From NCBI RefSeq assembly GCF_004217615.1, contig NZ_SHLD01000001.1:930001-994000 (forward strand): a stretch of DNA of 64,000 nucleotides, written 5' to 3'. Shown piece by piece: positions 33,503 to 42,076 of the stretch. Made by a program: the position numbers and the translations under genes. Numbering within the stretch: the stretch's first letter is position 1; each line of letters opens with the position of its first letter. The stretch is from Micromonospora kangleipakensis (lineage in GTDB: Bacteria > Actinomycetota > Actinomycetes > Mycobacteriales > Micromonosporaceae). Below the pieces are notes generated by a model. It searched no databases. It was not told the origin of the DNA and saw nothing but the letters and a program-made list of their open reading frames with translations.

Positions 33503-35359
33503 ATGGCACGTGCGGTCGGCATCGACCTCGGCACGACGAACTCCTGCGTCAGCGTTCTCGAGGGCGGTGAGCCCACCGTCATCGCCAACGCTGAGGGCTC
33601 GCGGACGACCCCCTCTATCGTCGCGTTCGCCCGGAACGGCGAGGTGCTCGTCGGTGAGGTCGCCAAGCGCCAGGCGGTCACCAACCCGGACCGGACCATC
33701 CGTTCGGTCAAGCGGGAGATCGGCACCAACTGGACCGTCGACATCGATGGCAAGAAGTACACCCCGCAGGAGATCTCGGCCCGGACGCTGATGAAGCTCA
33801 AGCGGGACGCCGAGGCGTACCTGGGCGAGCAGATCACCGACGCGGTGATCACCGTCCCGGCCTACTTCAACGACGGCCAGCGCCAGGCCACCAAGGAGGC
33901 CGGTGAGATCGCCGGCTTCAACGTGCTGCGGATCGTCAACGAGCCGACCGCGGCCGCCCTGGCGTACGGGCTGGACAAGGGCTCCAAGGAGCAGACCGTC
34001 CTGGTCTTCGACCTGGGTGGCGGCACCTTCGACGTCTCCCTGCTGGAGCTGGCCGAGGGCGTCATCGAGGTCAAGTCGACCAGCGGTGACAACCACCTCG
34101 GTGGCGACGACTGGGACCAGCGGATCATCGACCACCTGGTGAAGACCTTCCGGGGCGAGCACGGCATCGACCTGGCCCAGGACAAGATGGCCCTCCAGCG
34201 GCTCCGCGAGGCGGCCGAGAAGGCCAAGATCGAGCTGTCCGCCGCCACCACCACCAACATCAACCTGCCGTACATCACCGCCGGCTCCGCCGGCCCGCTG
34301 CACCTGGACGTGACGCTCAGCCGCGCCGAGTTCCAGCGGATGACGCAGGACCTGCTGGACCGCTGCAAGGGCCCGTTCGAGCAGGCCGTGAAGGATGCCG
34401 GGATCAAGGTCGCCGACGTCGACCACGTCATCCTGGTCGGCGGCTCGACCCGGATGCCGGCCGTGACCGACCTGGTCAAACAGCTCACCGGCCGCGACCC
34501 GAACAAGGGCGTCAACCCGGACGAGGTCGTCGCCGTCGGCGCCGCCCTGCAGGCCGGCGTGCTCAAGGGTGAGGTCAAGGACGTCCTGCTGCTCGACGTG
34601 ACCCCGCTGAGCCTGGGCATCGAGACCAAGGGTGGCATCTTCACCAAGCTGATCGAGCGCAACACCACCATCCCGACCAAGCGCTCCGAGGTCTTCACCA
34701 CGGCGGACGACAACCAGCCGTCGGTGCTGATCCAGGTCTTCCAGGGCGAGCGGGAGATCGCGGCCTACAACAAGAAGCTCGGCACCTTCGAGCTGACCGG
34801 CCTCCCGCCGGCGCCGCGCGGTGTGCCCCAGATCGAGGTCACGTTCGACATCGACGCCAACGGCATCGTGAACGTGCACGCCAAGGACCTGGGCACCGGC
34901 AAGGAGCAGAAGATGACGATCACCGGCGGCTCCTCGCTGCCGAAGGACGACATCGAGCGGATGCGCCGGGACGCCGAGGAGCACGCCGACGACGACAAGC
35001 GGCGCCGCGAGGAGGCGGAGACCCGCAACGTCGCCGAGGCCCTGCAGTGGCAGACCGAGAAGTTCCTCGCCGAGAGCGGCGACAAGCTGCCCAGCGAGAA
35101 CCGGGAGCAGCTGAACGAGGCCCTCGGTGAGCTGCGCGGCGCGCTCGGCGGCCAGGACATCGAGAAGATCAAGGCGGCGCACGAGCGGCTGGCGCAGGTC
35201 TCCCAGCAGGCCGGTTCGCTGCTCTACTCGCAGCAGGCCGAGCAGGGTGAGCAGCCGGGTGCGGCGGGGCCGGGCGCGGGTGCGACCGGTGGCCCGCAGG
35301 CCGGCGGCGCCGACGAGGTGGTCGACGCGGAGATCGTGGACGAGGACGGCAAGAAGTGA
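33503..35359 (+). CDS. dnaK: Hsp70 chaperone DnaK
   Basis: 618 aa from ATG 33503 (GAGGAAG upstream; an earlier in-frame start is ignored because DnaK begins [16 protein letters not shown]). The actin-like ATPase has phosphate-1 [44 protein letters not shown] and the adenosine motif [10 protein letters not shown]. The linker is [19 protein letters not shown], followed by the substrate-binding beta domain and helical lid, with an acidic/Gly-rich tail ending EEDGKK-like. It binds exposed hydrophobic segments in an ATP cycle with DnaJ and GrpE. It is the first gene of dnaK-grpE-dnaJ-hspR. Confidence 0.98.
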   Translation: MARAVGIDLGTTNSCVSVLEGGEPTVIANAEGSRTTPSIVAFARNGEVLVGEVAKRQAVTNPDRTIRSVKREIGTNWTVDIDGKKYTPQEISARTLMKLKRDAEAYLGEQITDAVITVPAYFNDGQRQATKEAGEIAGFNVLRIVNEPTAAALAYGLDKGSKEQTVLVFDLGGGTFDVSLLELAEGVIEVKSTSGDNHLGGDDWDQRIIDHLVKTFRGEHGIDLAQDKMALQRLREAAEKAKIELSAATTTNINLPYITAGSAGPLHLDVTLSRAEFQRMTQDLLDRCKGPFEQAVKDAGIKVADVDHVILVGGSTRMPAVTDLVKQLTGRDPNKGVNPDEVVAVGAALQAGVLKGEVKDVLLLDVTPLSLGIETKGGIFTKLIERNTTIPTKRSEVFTTADDNQPSVLIQVFQGEREIAAYNKKLGTFELTGLPPAPRGVPQIEVTFDIDANGIVNVHAKDLGTGKEQKMTITGGSSLPKDDIERMRRDAEEHADDDKRRREEAETRNVAEALQWQTEKFLAESGDKLPSENREQLNEALGELRGALGGQDIEKIKAAHERLAQVSQQAGSLLYSQQAEQGEQPGAAGPGAGATGGPQAGGADEVVDAEIVDEDGKK

Positions 35360-35406
35360 CCTGCCGTTCCGGACACGTACTCACGGCAGAGGGATGAGGT
35401 AGCCGC

Positions 35407-36150
35407 ATGACGGAGAAGCCACGAGCCGCCGACCCGGGCACCACCGGGTCGGCGCCGGGTGGCTCCGCGACCGCCGGGCAGGCCGCCGGCGAGGAGCCGC
35501 GGGTCGTCATCCGTGACAAGCGCAAGATCCGCAAGACCGGGGAGTCGACGACCACCGCCACCGACGCCGCGGCCGACGCCCCGGCGGAGGGGCTGGTCGA
35601 GGAGGCCGAGGTCGTCGTCGACGAGATCGAGGCCGAGGCCGAGGTCTCCGGCCCGCCGGTGGTTGATTCCCCGGCCGAGCCGACGAAGGAGGCCGCCCCG
35701 CCGGGTGCGCCGCTCGGCGCCGAGCTGGAGTCGCTCCGCGCCGAGCTGGACGAGCGGACCCGGGACCTGCAGCGGGTGTCGGCGGAGTACGCCAACTACC
35801 GCAAGCGGGTGGACCGGGACCGCAGCCTGGTCCAGGAGCAGGCGACCGGCTCGGTGCTGGCCGCGCTGCTGCCGATCCTCGACGACCTGGACCGGGCCCG
35901 CGAGCACGGCGACCTGGTGGGCCCGTTCGGCACGGTGGCCGAGCAGCTCACCACCGCGCTGGGCAAGTTCGGCCTGACGGCGTTCGGCGAGCAGGGCGAC
36001 CCGTTCGACCCGACCCGGCACGAGGCGGTGGCGCACCAGACCTCCGCCGACGTGACCGAACCGACCTGCGTGCAGGTCATGCGCCGGGGTTACCAGCTCG
36101 GCGAGCGGCTGCTGCGGCCCGCACTGGTCGCGGTGGCCGACCCGGAGTAA
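35407..36150 (+). CDS. grpE: Nucleotide exchange factor GrpE
   Basis: 247 aa from ATG 35407, 47 nt after dnaK. The first ~110 residues are disordered and charged (VVIRDKRKIRKTGEST, many Glu/Ala), longer than in E. coli but usual for actinobacteria. The GrpE core follows: ELESLRAELDERTRDLQRVSAEYANYRKRVDRDR (long dimerising helix), VLAALLPILDDLDRAREHG, and the beta domain FDPTRHEAVAHQTSADV with VMRRGYQLGERLLRPALVAVAD. It releases ADP from DnaK. A strong hairpin lies between its stop and dnaJ. Confidence 0.95.
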   Translation: MTEKPRAADPGTTGSAPGGSATAGQAAGEEPRVVIRDKRKIRKTGESTTTATDAAADAPAEGLVEEAEVVVDEIEAEAEVSGPPVVDSPAEPTKEAAPPGAPLGAELESLRAELDERTRDLQRVSAEYANYRKRVDRDRSLVQEQATGSVLAALLPILDDLDRAREHGDLVGPFGTVAEQLTTALGKFGLTAFGEQGDPFDPTRHEAVAHQTSADVTEPTCVQVMRRGYQLGERLLRPALVAVADPE

Positions 36151-36167
36151 CAGTGCCGACCCGCGCC

Positions 36168-36198
36168 GTCCCGCCCGCCCGTCAGGAGCGGGCGGGAC
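36168..36198 (+). terminator. Intra-operon hairpin between grpE and dnaJ
   Basis: Perfect 11-bp arms GTCCCGCCCGC (36168-36178) and its complement (36188-36198), between grpE and dnaJ. It could attenuate transcription or block 3' decay, setting lower or separate dnaJ expression. Confidence 0.5.
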
Positions 36199-36232
36199 GA
36201 CCTGGGTACGTCCCGTGGAAGGGGGTGGACCG

Positions 36233-37426
36233 GTGAGTTCCAAGGACTGGATCGAGAAGGACTACTACGCCGTGCTGGGCGTGGAGAAGTCCGCCTCCTC
36301 GGACGAGATCAAGAAGTCGTACCGGAAGCTGGCCCGGGAGTCGCACCCGGACCACAACCCCGGTGACCCGAAGGCCGAGGAGCGGTTCAAGGCCGTCTCC
36401 GAGGCGTACGCGGTGCTCGGCGACGAGAAGAAGCGCCGCGAGTACGACGAGATGCGCTCGCTCTTCGGCTCGGGCGCGTTCCGCCGCAACGCCCGGGGTG
36501 GGGGCCAGCCCGGCGGGATGCCGTTCGACGTCTCCGACCTGTTCGGCGGCGGCGGCGCGGCCGGCGGCGCTGACACGCGCTTCGGCGGGGGTGGCTTCAC
36601 CGACCTGTTCAGCACGATCTTCTCCGGTGGCGCCGGCGCCGGCGGTCCGGCCCGCCCGCGAGGCCCGGCGCGCGGTCGGGACGTCGAGACCGAGGTCGCG
36701 CTGGACTTCGACGACGCGGTACGCGGGGTGACCCTGCCGCTCTCGCTGCGCGCGCCCGGCGTCTGCGACACCTGCCACGGCAACGGCGCGAAGCCCGGCA
36801 CCCAGCCGGTGGCCTGCCCGGTCTGCCACGGCGCCGGGGTGACCACCCGTAACCAGGGGTCGTTCAGCTTCTCCGAGCCGTGCCGCAACTGCCAGGGCGT
36901 GGGCACGGTCGTCGAGGAGAAGTGCCCGGAGTGCCACGGCACCGGCGGGGTCACCAAGACCCGGACCCTGAACGTCCGCTTCCCCGCCGGGGTGGCCGAC
37001 GGCCAGCGGATCCGGCTGGCGGGCCGGGGCGAGCCCGGCGAGCGGGGCGGCCCGGCGGGCGACCTCTTCGTCCAGGTGAAGGTCCGCCCGGACGAGCTCT
37101 TCGGGCGCTCCGGGGACGACCTGACCCTGACCGTGCCGATCACGTTCCCGGAGGCGGTGCTCGGCATCGACCTGCGGGTGCCGACCCTCGACGGCACGGT
37201 GACCCTGCGGGTGCCGCCGGGTACGCCGAGCGGTCGGGTGCTGCGGGCCCGGGGCAAGGGTGTGGTGCGCAAGGACGGTCGGGCCGGTGACCTGCTGGTC
37301 ACCCTCGACGTGGTGGTGCCGGCGAAGCTGTCGGACGAGGCGCGGACGGCGCTGGAGTCGTTCGCGGACCAGACCCCGGCCGCCGCGCGGGAACATCTCG
37401 ACGCGCGGGTGCGTCGATTCAGTTGA
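36233..37426 (+). CDS. dnaJ: Co-chaperone DnaJ
   Basis: 397 aa from GTG 36233 (GAAGGGGG upstream); an in-frame GTG at 36215 overlaps that site. The J domain (residues ~10-75) has the HPD motif in SHPDHNPGD. A Gly/Phe-rich region (residues ~90-140) is followed by four CxxCxGxG zinc repeats (CDTCHGNG, CPVCHGAG, CRNCQGVG, CPECHGTG) and the C-terminal substrate-binding domains (RIRLAGRGEPGERGGPAGDLFVQVKV). It stimulates DnaK ATPase and delivers clients. It is in the HspR-regulated operon. Confidence 0.97.
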   Translation: MSSKDWIEKDYYAVLGVEKSASSDEIKKSYRKLARESHPDHNPGDPKAEERFKAVSEAYAVLGDEKKRREYDEMRSLFGSGAFRRNARGGGQPGGMPFDVSDLFGGGGAAGGADTRFGGGGFTDLFSTIFSGGAGAGGPARPRGPARGRDVETEVALDFDDAVRGVTLPLSLRAPGVCDTCHGNGAKPGTQPVACPVCHGAGVTTRNQGSFSFSEPCRNCQGVGTVVEEKCPECHGTGGVTKTRTLNVRFPAGVADGQRIRLAGRGEPGERGGPAGDLFVQVKVRPDELFGRSGDDLTLTVPITFPEAVLGIDLRVPTLDGTVTLRVPPGTPSGRVLRARGKGVVRKDGRAGDLLVTLDVVVPAKLSDEARTALESFADQTPAAAREHLDARVRRFS

Positions 37427-37456
37427 TCCGGTCGGGTGCTGCGGAGGTGAGCGGGC

Positions 37457-37897
37457 ATGTCGGAGGAGTTCGTCGGCTCGGGTGACCCTGCCTACGAGGC
37501 CAAGGTGCTGATGATCTCGGTCGCGGCGCGGATGGCGGGCATGCACCCGCAGACCCTGCGCCAGTACGACCGGCTGGGCCTGGTGCAGCCGGGCCGGGCC
37601 GCCGGCGGCGGCCGCCGCTACAGCGTCCGGGACGTGGTGCTGCTCCGCGAGGTGCAGCGGCTCAGTCAGGACGACGGGATCAACCTGGCCGGGGTCAAGC
37701 GGATCATCGGCCTGGAGCGGCTGCTGGAGCAGGCGCAGCAGCGGATGGCCCGGCTGGAGGCGGAGCTGGACGCCGCGTACCGGCGGATCGCCGAGCTGGA
37801 GGCGCTGGCCAGCTTCCCGGGCCGGGACCTCGTGCCCACCAACCGCACCTCGACGGCGCTGGTGGTCTGGCGTCCGCGCCGGAACCCGGAGCGCTGA
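37457..37897 (+). CDS. hspR: Heat-shock repressor HspR (MerR family)
   Basis: 146 aa from ATG 37457. The MerR winged helix spans residues ~15-85: VLMISVAARMAGMHPQTLRQYDRLGLVQPGRAAGGGRRYSVRDV, with a C-terminal coiled coil (LLEQAQQRMARLEAELDAAYRRIAELEAL). HspR binds HAIR sites and represses dnaK and, in many actinobacteria, clpB; DnaK acts as corepressor. The HAIR site before dnaK and the variant before clpB in this window are the expected targets, giving autoregulation of the operon. Confidence 0.95.
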   Translation: MSEEFVGSGDPAYEAKVLMISVAARMAGMHPQTLRQYDRLGLVQPGRAAGGGRRYSVRDVVLLREVQRLSQDDGINLAGVKRIIGLERLLEQAQQRMARLEAELDAAYRRIAELEALASFPGRDLVPTNRTSTALVVWRPRRNPER

Positions 37898-38026
37898 CCC
37901 ACTCGCCGCTCGACCGCTGGTCCACACCGGCCCGGCTCGCAGTTCGGGGAATCCCCGGCGCGGGTCGGGCCGTCTTCGTTAGCCTGGAATCAGGTCCAAC
38001 CAGCTCAATCCGGACTCCGAACTGGC

Positions 38027-38039
38027 GGGGGGGGGGGAG
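38027..38039 (+). repeat. G-tract at a ribosome binding site
   Basis: Eleven consecutive G (38027-38037) followed by AG directly before the ATG at 38042. The tract doubles as the Shine-Dalgarno region of the MT0933-like gene. Homopolymers this long are prone to slippage and would change spacing to the start. Confidence 0.75.
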
Positions 38040-38041
38040 TC

Positions 38042-38260
38042 ATGGCGGAATCGGCGAAGAAGGTGGCCCAGCAGGTGGCCCAGCAGACGGAGGACCGGCT
38101 CGAGAAGGTGGCCGAGAACATCCGGGAGAAGTTCGACCAGGTCACCGAGGGCAAGTTCTCGGAGAAGATCAAGGATGGGCGCTTCGCCGACCAGGTGGAC
38201 CACGGCATCGACCGCGGCCGGGCCGATGTGAAACGCCGCAAGCAGGGCGGATCGACCTGA
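38042..38260 (+). CDS. MT0933-type antitoxin-like small protein
   Basis: 72 aa from ATG 38042. Entirely helical and charged: KKVAQQVAQQTEDRLEKVAENIREKF, then GKFSEKIKDGRFADQVDHGIDRG and a Lys/Arg-rich end. The KFSEKIxxG...DHGID pattern resembles the MT0933/Rv0909 antitoxin family, whose members are typically 55-90 aa. No toxin gene is adjacent, so a solitary role as a stress or nucleoid-associated peptide is equally possible. The leader is an 11-G tract, and a 13-bp terminator follows. Confidence 0.65.
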   Translation: MAESAKKVAQQVAQQTEDRLEKVAENIREKFDQVTEGKFSEKIKDGRFADQVDHGIDRGRADVKRRKQGGST

Positions 38261-38276
38261 CGGATCCGCCGACGTG

Positions 38277-38307
38277 CGGGCCGGGACCCACGGGGGGTCC
38301 CGGCCCG
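38277..38307. terminator. Terminator hairpin after the MT0933-like gene
   Basis: Perfect 13-bp arms CGGGCCGGGACCC (38277-38289) and its complement (38295-38307), between convergent genes. Confidence 0.7.
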
Positions 38308-38364
38308 TTCGCCTGTCGGGGCCGGGACGCGGGGGCGCCGCGCGGGGGTCCCGGGCGCGGGGGT

Positions 38365-38796
38365 TCAGCCGATGCGGCGGTTCTCCCGGACCAGGCCGCC
38401 CTCGCACCAGTCGTGGTAGACGAAGAGGTCCGGCCGGGCCAGCAGCACGCGGCTGTTGTGCGCCCAGGTGTGCATCAGCTCGTCGCCGGCCCGCTCGGCC
38501 TGCTCGACGAGCTTGCGGAAGCGGCGCTTCGGGTGGGCCCGGAAGTTCGTCCGGATGCCGTCGGCGGCGTAGATGTAGAGGCAGTGCAGCGCGAACCGCC
38601 GGGCCGGGCAGGCCGGGTCCATCGCCAGCTCGAAGAGCGTCGTCACGAGGTGGTCGCCGGCGACCAGCAGGTCCCAGTCCGGGGGCATCGAGGCCAGCGG
38701 CACCGAGTCCGGCTGGTACGCCCAGGCGCGCAACTCCGCCGGGGACGGATCAACGGGGTTGGCAAAGCCGTGGAACGTCGACTCCTGCACGCTCAC
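38365..38796 (-). CDS. Conserved-looking hypothetical protein, 143 aa
   Basis: The GTG start at 38796 is chosen for GGAAGG 9 nt upstream; an in-frame start at 38832 is possible. A soluble, helix-rich protein with FHGFANPVDPSPAELRAWAYQPDSVPLASMPPDWDLLVAGD, then LVTTLFELAMDPACPARRFALHCLYIYAADGIRTNF, KRRFRKLVEQAERAGDELMHTWAHNSRVLLARPDLFVYHDWCEGGLV. The Trp/His/Cys-rich motifs suggest a conserved fold, but I do not recognise the family. It is transcribed toward the MT0933-like gene, with a hairpin between them. Confidence 0.72.
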   Translation of the reverse strand: MSVQESTFHGFANPVDPSPAELRAWAYQPDSVPLASMPPDWDLLVAGDHLVTTLFELAMDPACPARRFALHCLYIYAADGIRTNFRAHPKRRFRKLVEQAERAGDELMHTWAHNSRVLLARPDLFVYHDWCEGGLVRENRRIG

Positions 38797-38979
38797 CGGC
38801 CAACCTTCCGCTACTACCGCTGGCGGGGGCACCGGCCACCCGCGGACCCTGGCTGCTGGGGCGACACGGTAACGCGCTTTCGCGCGGCGGCGGAAGACCT
38901 GTCCGGGACCGATTCGGCGACGGACGGCCGGGCCGGGTCCACCGTACGGTCGACCCGGCCCGATCCGTATCGACCGGCG

Positions 38980-40188
38980 TCAGTCGGCCGCCGGCACCGG
39001 TTCCGGCCGGCGGACCTGGCTGCGCCGGCGCAGCCAGCGCTTGAACCACGGGAAGTCGGGCAGCCGGGCCAGCATCGGCCCGGTCACCACGGTGATCAGC
39101 ACGTACGCCGTGGCGAGCGCCGCCAGCCGGGGTTCCACCGGCTGGACGGCGGCGACCGCCAGCCCGGCGATGACGATGGAGAACTCGCCGCGCGGGGTGA
39201 GCGCGAAGCCGGCCCGCCAGCGCCCGGGCTCGGCGATCCCGGCCCGCCGGGCGGCCAGGTAGCCGGTGAGCAGCTTGGTCCCCATGGTCACCACGGCCAG
39301 CGCCAGCGCCGGCAGCAGCACCGGCGGCATGTCCTGTGGGTCGGTGACCAGCCCGAAGAAGACGAAGAAGACCGCGGCGAAGAGGTCCCGCAGCGGGGAG
39401 AGCAGCTGGGTCGCGTGGTGCGCCACCGGCCCGGAGAGCGCGATGCCGACCAGGAACGCGCCGACCGCGGCGGAGACCTGGAGCTTGGCGGCGGCGCCGG
39501 CGACCAGCAGGGTCAGGCCGAGCACCCCGAGCAGCAGGGCCTCCGGGTCCTTGGCGGAGAGTGCCGAGGAGATCAGGTGGCCGTACCGGATGGCGACCGC
39601 CAGCACGACCACCACCGTCAGCACCGCCACGGCCAGGGCGATCCCGCCCTTGACCAGGCCGACGCCGGCCAGCAGCGCGGTGACCAGCGGCAGGTAGAGG
39701 GCCATCGCCAGGTCCTCGATCACCAGCACGGAGAGGATCACCGGGGTCTCCCGGTTACCGACCCGGCCCAGGTCGCCGAGGACCTTGGCGATCACCCCGG
39801 ACGAGGAGACCCAGGTGACGCCGGCGAGCACCACCGCGGCCACCCAGCCCCAGCCGAGCAGCAGCGCGAACGCGAAGCCGGGCAGGGCGTTGAGCGCCGC
39901 GTCGATCAGGCCGGCCGGGGCCGCCGAGCGGAGGTTGCCGACCAGCTCGTTGGCGCTGTACTCCAAGCCGAGCATGACCAGCAGCAGGATGACGCCGATC
40001 TCGGCGCCGACGGCGAAGAACTCCTCGCTGGCGTTGAGTGGCAGCAGGCCGCCGTGCCCGAAGGCGAGACCGGCGAGCAGGTAGAGGGGGATGGGGGAGA
40101 CGCCGAACCGCCTGCTGAGCCGGCCGAGGAGGCCGAGCAGGAGCAGCAGCGCGCCGACCTCGACGAGCAGTGTGGTGGTTTCGTGCAT
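38980..40188 (-). CDS. KhtU-like K+/H+ antiporter (CPA2 family)
   Basis: 402 aa from ATG 40188. About twelve hydrophobic helices span most of the protein; CPA2 landmarks are YLLAGLAFGHGGLLPL, EIGVILLLVMLGLEYS, VSSSGVIAKVLGDLG, VILSVLVIEDLAMALYLPLV and the transport-core SAAVGAFLVGIALSGP, with GEFSIVIAGLAV near the end. It is paired with a TrkA-C protein 5 nt upstream, as in the KhtTU system that exports K+ (or NH4+) in exchange for H+. The basic C-terminus has no RCK domain, so gating depends on the partner. Confidence 0.88.
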   Translation of the reverse strand: MHETTTLLVEVGALLLLLGLLGRLSRRFGVSPIPLYLLAGLAFGHGGLLPLNASEEFFAVGAEIGVILLLVMLGLEYSANELVGNLRSAAPAGLIDAALNALPGFAFALLLGWGWVAAVVLAGVTWVSSSGVIAKVLGDLGRVGNRETPVILSVLVIEDLAMALYLPLVTALLAGVGLVKGGIALAVAVLTVVVVLAVAIRYGHLISSALSAKDPEALLLGVLGLTLLVAGAAAKLQVSAAVGAFLVGIALSGPVAHHATQLLSPLRDLFAAVFFVFFGLVTDPQDMPPVLLPALALAVVTMGTKLLTGYLAARRAGIAEPGRWRAGFALTPRGEFSIVIAGLAVAAVQPVEPRLAALATAYVLITVVTGPMLARLPDFPWFKRWLRRRSQVRRPEPVPAAD

Positions 40189-40193
40189 CCGCC

Positions 40194-40694
40194 TCAGCCG
40201 TCCGGGTCGGTGTCGGCGAGGATGGAGCTCACCCCGTCGAGACCCTGACGGGTGCCGACCACGACCACCACGTCACCGGCCGCGAACCGGAAGGTGGGGT
40301 CCGGCGAGACGATGACCTCGCCGTCCCGCAGCACGGCCACGATTGAGGCCCCGGTCCGGGTACGCGCCCTGGTGTCGCCCAGCTGCCGGTTGACGTACTT
40401 GGTGCCGGCCGGGATGGCGATCTGCTCGGTGAGCAGCCCGGCGGCCTGCTCCCGCAGCCCGGAGAGCTGCCCGAGCATCAGCGACGCGCCGAGGATGTCG
40501 GCGAGCGCCTCCGCCTCGTCGTCGGTGAGCGGGATGTCGGCCTGGCAGGCGTCCGGGTCGTCCGGGTCGTACAGGACGAGGTCCCGGCGGCCGTTGCGGT
40601 GGGAGACCACCCCCAACCGGCGGCCCGATTCGGTCACCAGGTCATGGCGTACGCCGATCCCCGGTAGGGCAGTCTGTTCGACACGTACTCGCAC
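40194..40694 (-). CDS. KhtT-like TrkA-C regulatory subunit
   Basis: 166 aa from GTG 40694, chosen because homologues begin near V-x-V-E-Q-T-x-LPGIG. Features: VRVEQTALPGIGVRHDLVTESGRRLGVVSHRNGRRDLVLYD (the KhtT N-terminal domain), a linker helix (DEAEALADILGASL), and a C-terminal TrkA-C fold (AIPAGTKYVNRQLGDTRARTRTGASIVAVLRDGE and FRFAAGDVVVVVGTRQGLDGV). It binds nucleotide or pH/K+ signals to gate the antiporter encoded next to it. Only 30 nt separate its start from the divergent lipoprotein gene, so a leaderless or overlapping promoter is likely. Confidence 0.85.
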   Translation of the reverse strand: MRVRVEQTALPGIGVRHDLVTESGRRLGVVSHRNGRRDLVLYDPDDPDACQADIPLTDDEAEALADILGASLMLGQLSGLREQAAGLLTEQIAIPAGTKYVNRQLGDTRARTRTGASIVAVLRDGEVIVSPDPTFRFAAGDVVVVVGTRQGLDGVSSILADTDPDG

Positions 40695-40724
40695 CTCGGC
40701 AAGGCTACCTTGGGAGGTGGCTCG

Positions 40725-41879
40725 ATGATCGGTCGCGGAAGTCTCGCGGTGGTCGCGGTGCTGCTGGTGCCGGCCCTCGCCGCCTGTTCCATCGGCGACG
40801 TCCGGCGGCCCCCGCCGCACCGGCCGTCCGCGTCGCCCCGGCCGGCCCCGACCGCGCCGGTACCGACCCGGGCCGTCGGCTTCGACGAGGTACGACAGGT
40901 CCGGGTCGCCGTCCCACCGCGCTACGACCGGCCGAACGTCGAGTTCGTCGACGCGGCGCACGGCTACGCGCTCTTCGCCGCCTGCGACGGGGTGCCGCCC
41001 GGTCGTGGCTGCGCCGCCCTGCTCTACGCCACCGTCGACGGTGGACGCTCCTGGCGGGCACTGCGGCATCCCCGTCCGGTGGCGGCGAACCAGCAGCTCT
41101 ACGCCGTGCCGGAGGCACTGGTGCTGCTCTCCGAGCCGTACGGCTGGTACACCTCGACCGACGGCGGCGCCAGCTTCGCCCACACGACCGGCGGGGAGCC
41201 GGCCGCCCTGGTGGCCGCGGGGGGCCGCTACCAGATCGTCGAGGCTCGCGGCGTGATCGGTGAGTGGGACGGCCGGCGGCTGGTGCCACTGGCCGCCCAG
41301 CCGTCCGTGCCGGGGCTGAACACGGTCGGCCACGACGGCGACCTGCTGGTGGCGGCGGGCGCGCGCGACGGCCGGCCGTACGCGGCAATCTCCCGGAACC
41401 GGGGGCGGAGCTGGCTGGCCACCCCGGTGCCGGCGATCGACGGCGAGGTGGGTGTGCTGCGGGTGGTGCTCGCCCCCGACGGCGGCGTGTGGCTGGTCGG
41501 GGAGCGGTCCGACCGGACCGGCTTCCCGGCGCTCTGGCGCCTCGTGGATACGCGGTCCTGGGAGCCGGCCCGCGCTGCCGGGCACCCGGCGCAGGCCCTG
41601 TCCGTGGCGCCGATCGGGGTCGGGCTGCTGGCGGTGACCGGCCCGGACGGGGTGGGTGTGGTGGCCGGGGGACGCTACTACCACGTCGACTGGCCGCTGA
41701 CCGGCGACCACTATCTGACCGTGCTCGCCGACGGCACGATCGCCGCCCGCGGGCCCGACGACGTCATCCTCGGCACCGGATGGACCGCCAACCGGCGGTG
41801 GATCAAGGTGATCCTCGACGGCGACCGACCCGCCGGCTGCAGGTCCGTGACCACTGCGGAACCATCCCGCTCGTGCTAA
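40725..41879 (+). CDS. Lipoprotein with BNR/sialidase-like propeller repeats
   Basis: 384 aa from ATG 40725 with GGGAGG upstream. The signal peptide (IGRGSLAVVAVLLVPALAACS) ends in a lipobox LAAC. A Pro-rich spacer is followed by beta-propeller repeats with Asp-box-like turns: YATVDGGRSWRAL, YTSTDGGASFAHT and AISRNRGRSWLATP, at ~60-residue intervals. It is lipid-anchored on the outer face of the membrane and probably binds a ligand or polymer; substrate unknown. The C-terminal CRSVTTAEPSRSC looks non-native, and the next 180 nt carry another frame's coding pattern, so a junction may have altered its 3' end. Confidence 0.75.
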   Translation: MIGRGSLAVVAVLLVPALAACSIGDVRRPPPHRPSASPRPAPTAPVPTRAVGFDEVRQVRVAVPPRYDRPNVEFVDAAHGYALFAACDGVPPGRGCAALLYATVDGGRSWRALRHPRPVAANQQLYAVPEALVLLSEPYGWYTSTDGGASFAHTTGGEPAALVAAGGRYQIVEARGVIGEWDGRRLVPLAAQPSVPGLNTVGHDGDLLVAAGARDGRPYAAISRNRGRSWLATPVPAIDGEVGVLRVVLAPDGGVWLVGERSDRTGFPALWRLVDTRSWEPARAAGHPAQALSVAPIGVGLLAVTGPDGVGVVAGGRYYHVDWPLTGDHYLTVLADGTIAARGPDDVILGTGWTANRRWIKVILDGDRPAGCRSVTTAEPSRSC

Positions 41880-41880
41880 C

Positions 41881-42057
41881 GGGCTGCTGCTGGAGGGGTG
41901 CGCCGCGGTCCGCGTACCCGATCCGGAGCGGACCCGGCAGCTGCGCCGCCGCCACCTTGCGGTGCTGCTGGCCGGCCTGGCCGTGGCCGAGCCGCCGCTG
42001 CCCGGGCCGCCACCCGCCGCCGGGGAGTTCGCCTGGCGCTGGCGACGCCCGGACTGA
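41881..42057 (+). pseudogene. Possible TetR-like C-terminal coding remnant
   Basis: A different frame from the lipoprotein gene is open here and looks coding by composition, ending TGA at 42055-42057. It reads LLLEGCAAVRVPDPERTRQL and then RRRHLAVLLAGLAVAEPP, like the end of a TetR-type regulator. It has no start or DNA-binding part, and upstream in that frame a stop occurs at 41848. It sits between the lipoprotein gene and the Fic gene, which suggests a rearrangement junction. Confidence 0.35.
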
Positions 42058-42076
42058 CCGCACCCCCTCTGGCTGA

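Noticed and set aside
41264..42076. Long alternative frame overlapping the lipoprotein gene
   Set aside because: Arg/Gly-rich shadow; the lipoprotein frame has a signal peptide, lipobox and repeat pattern.
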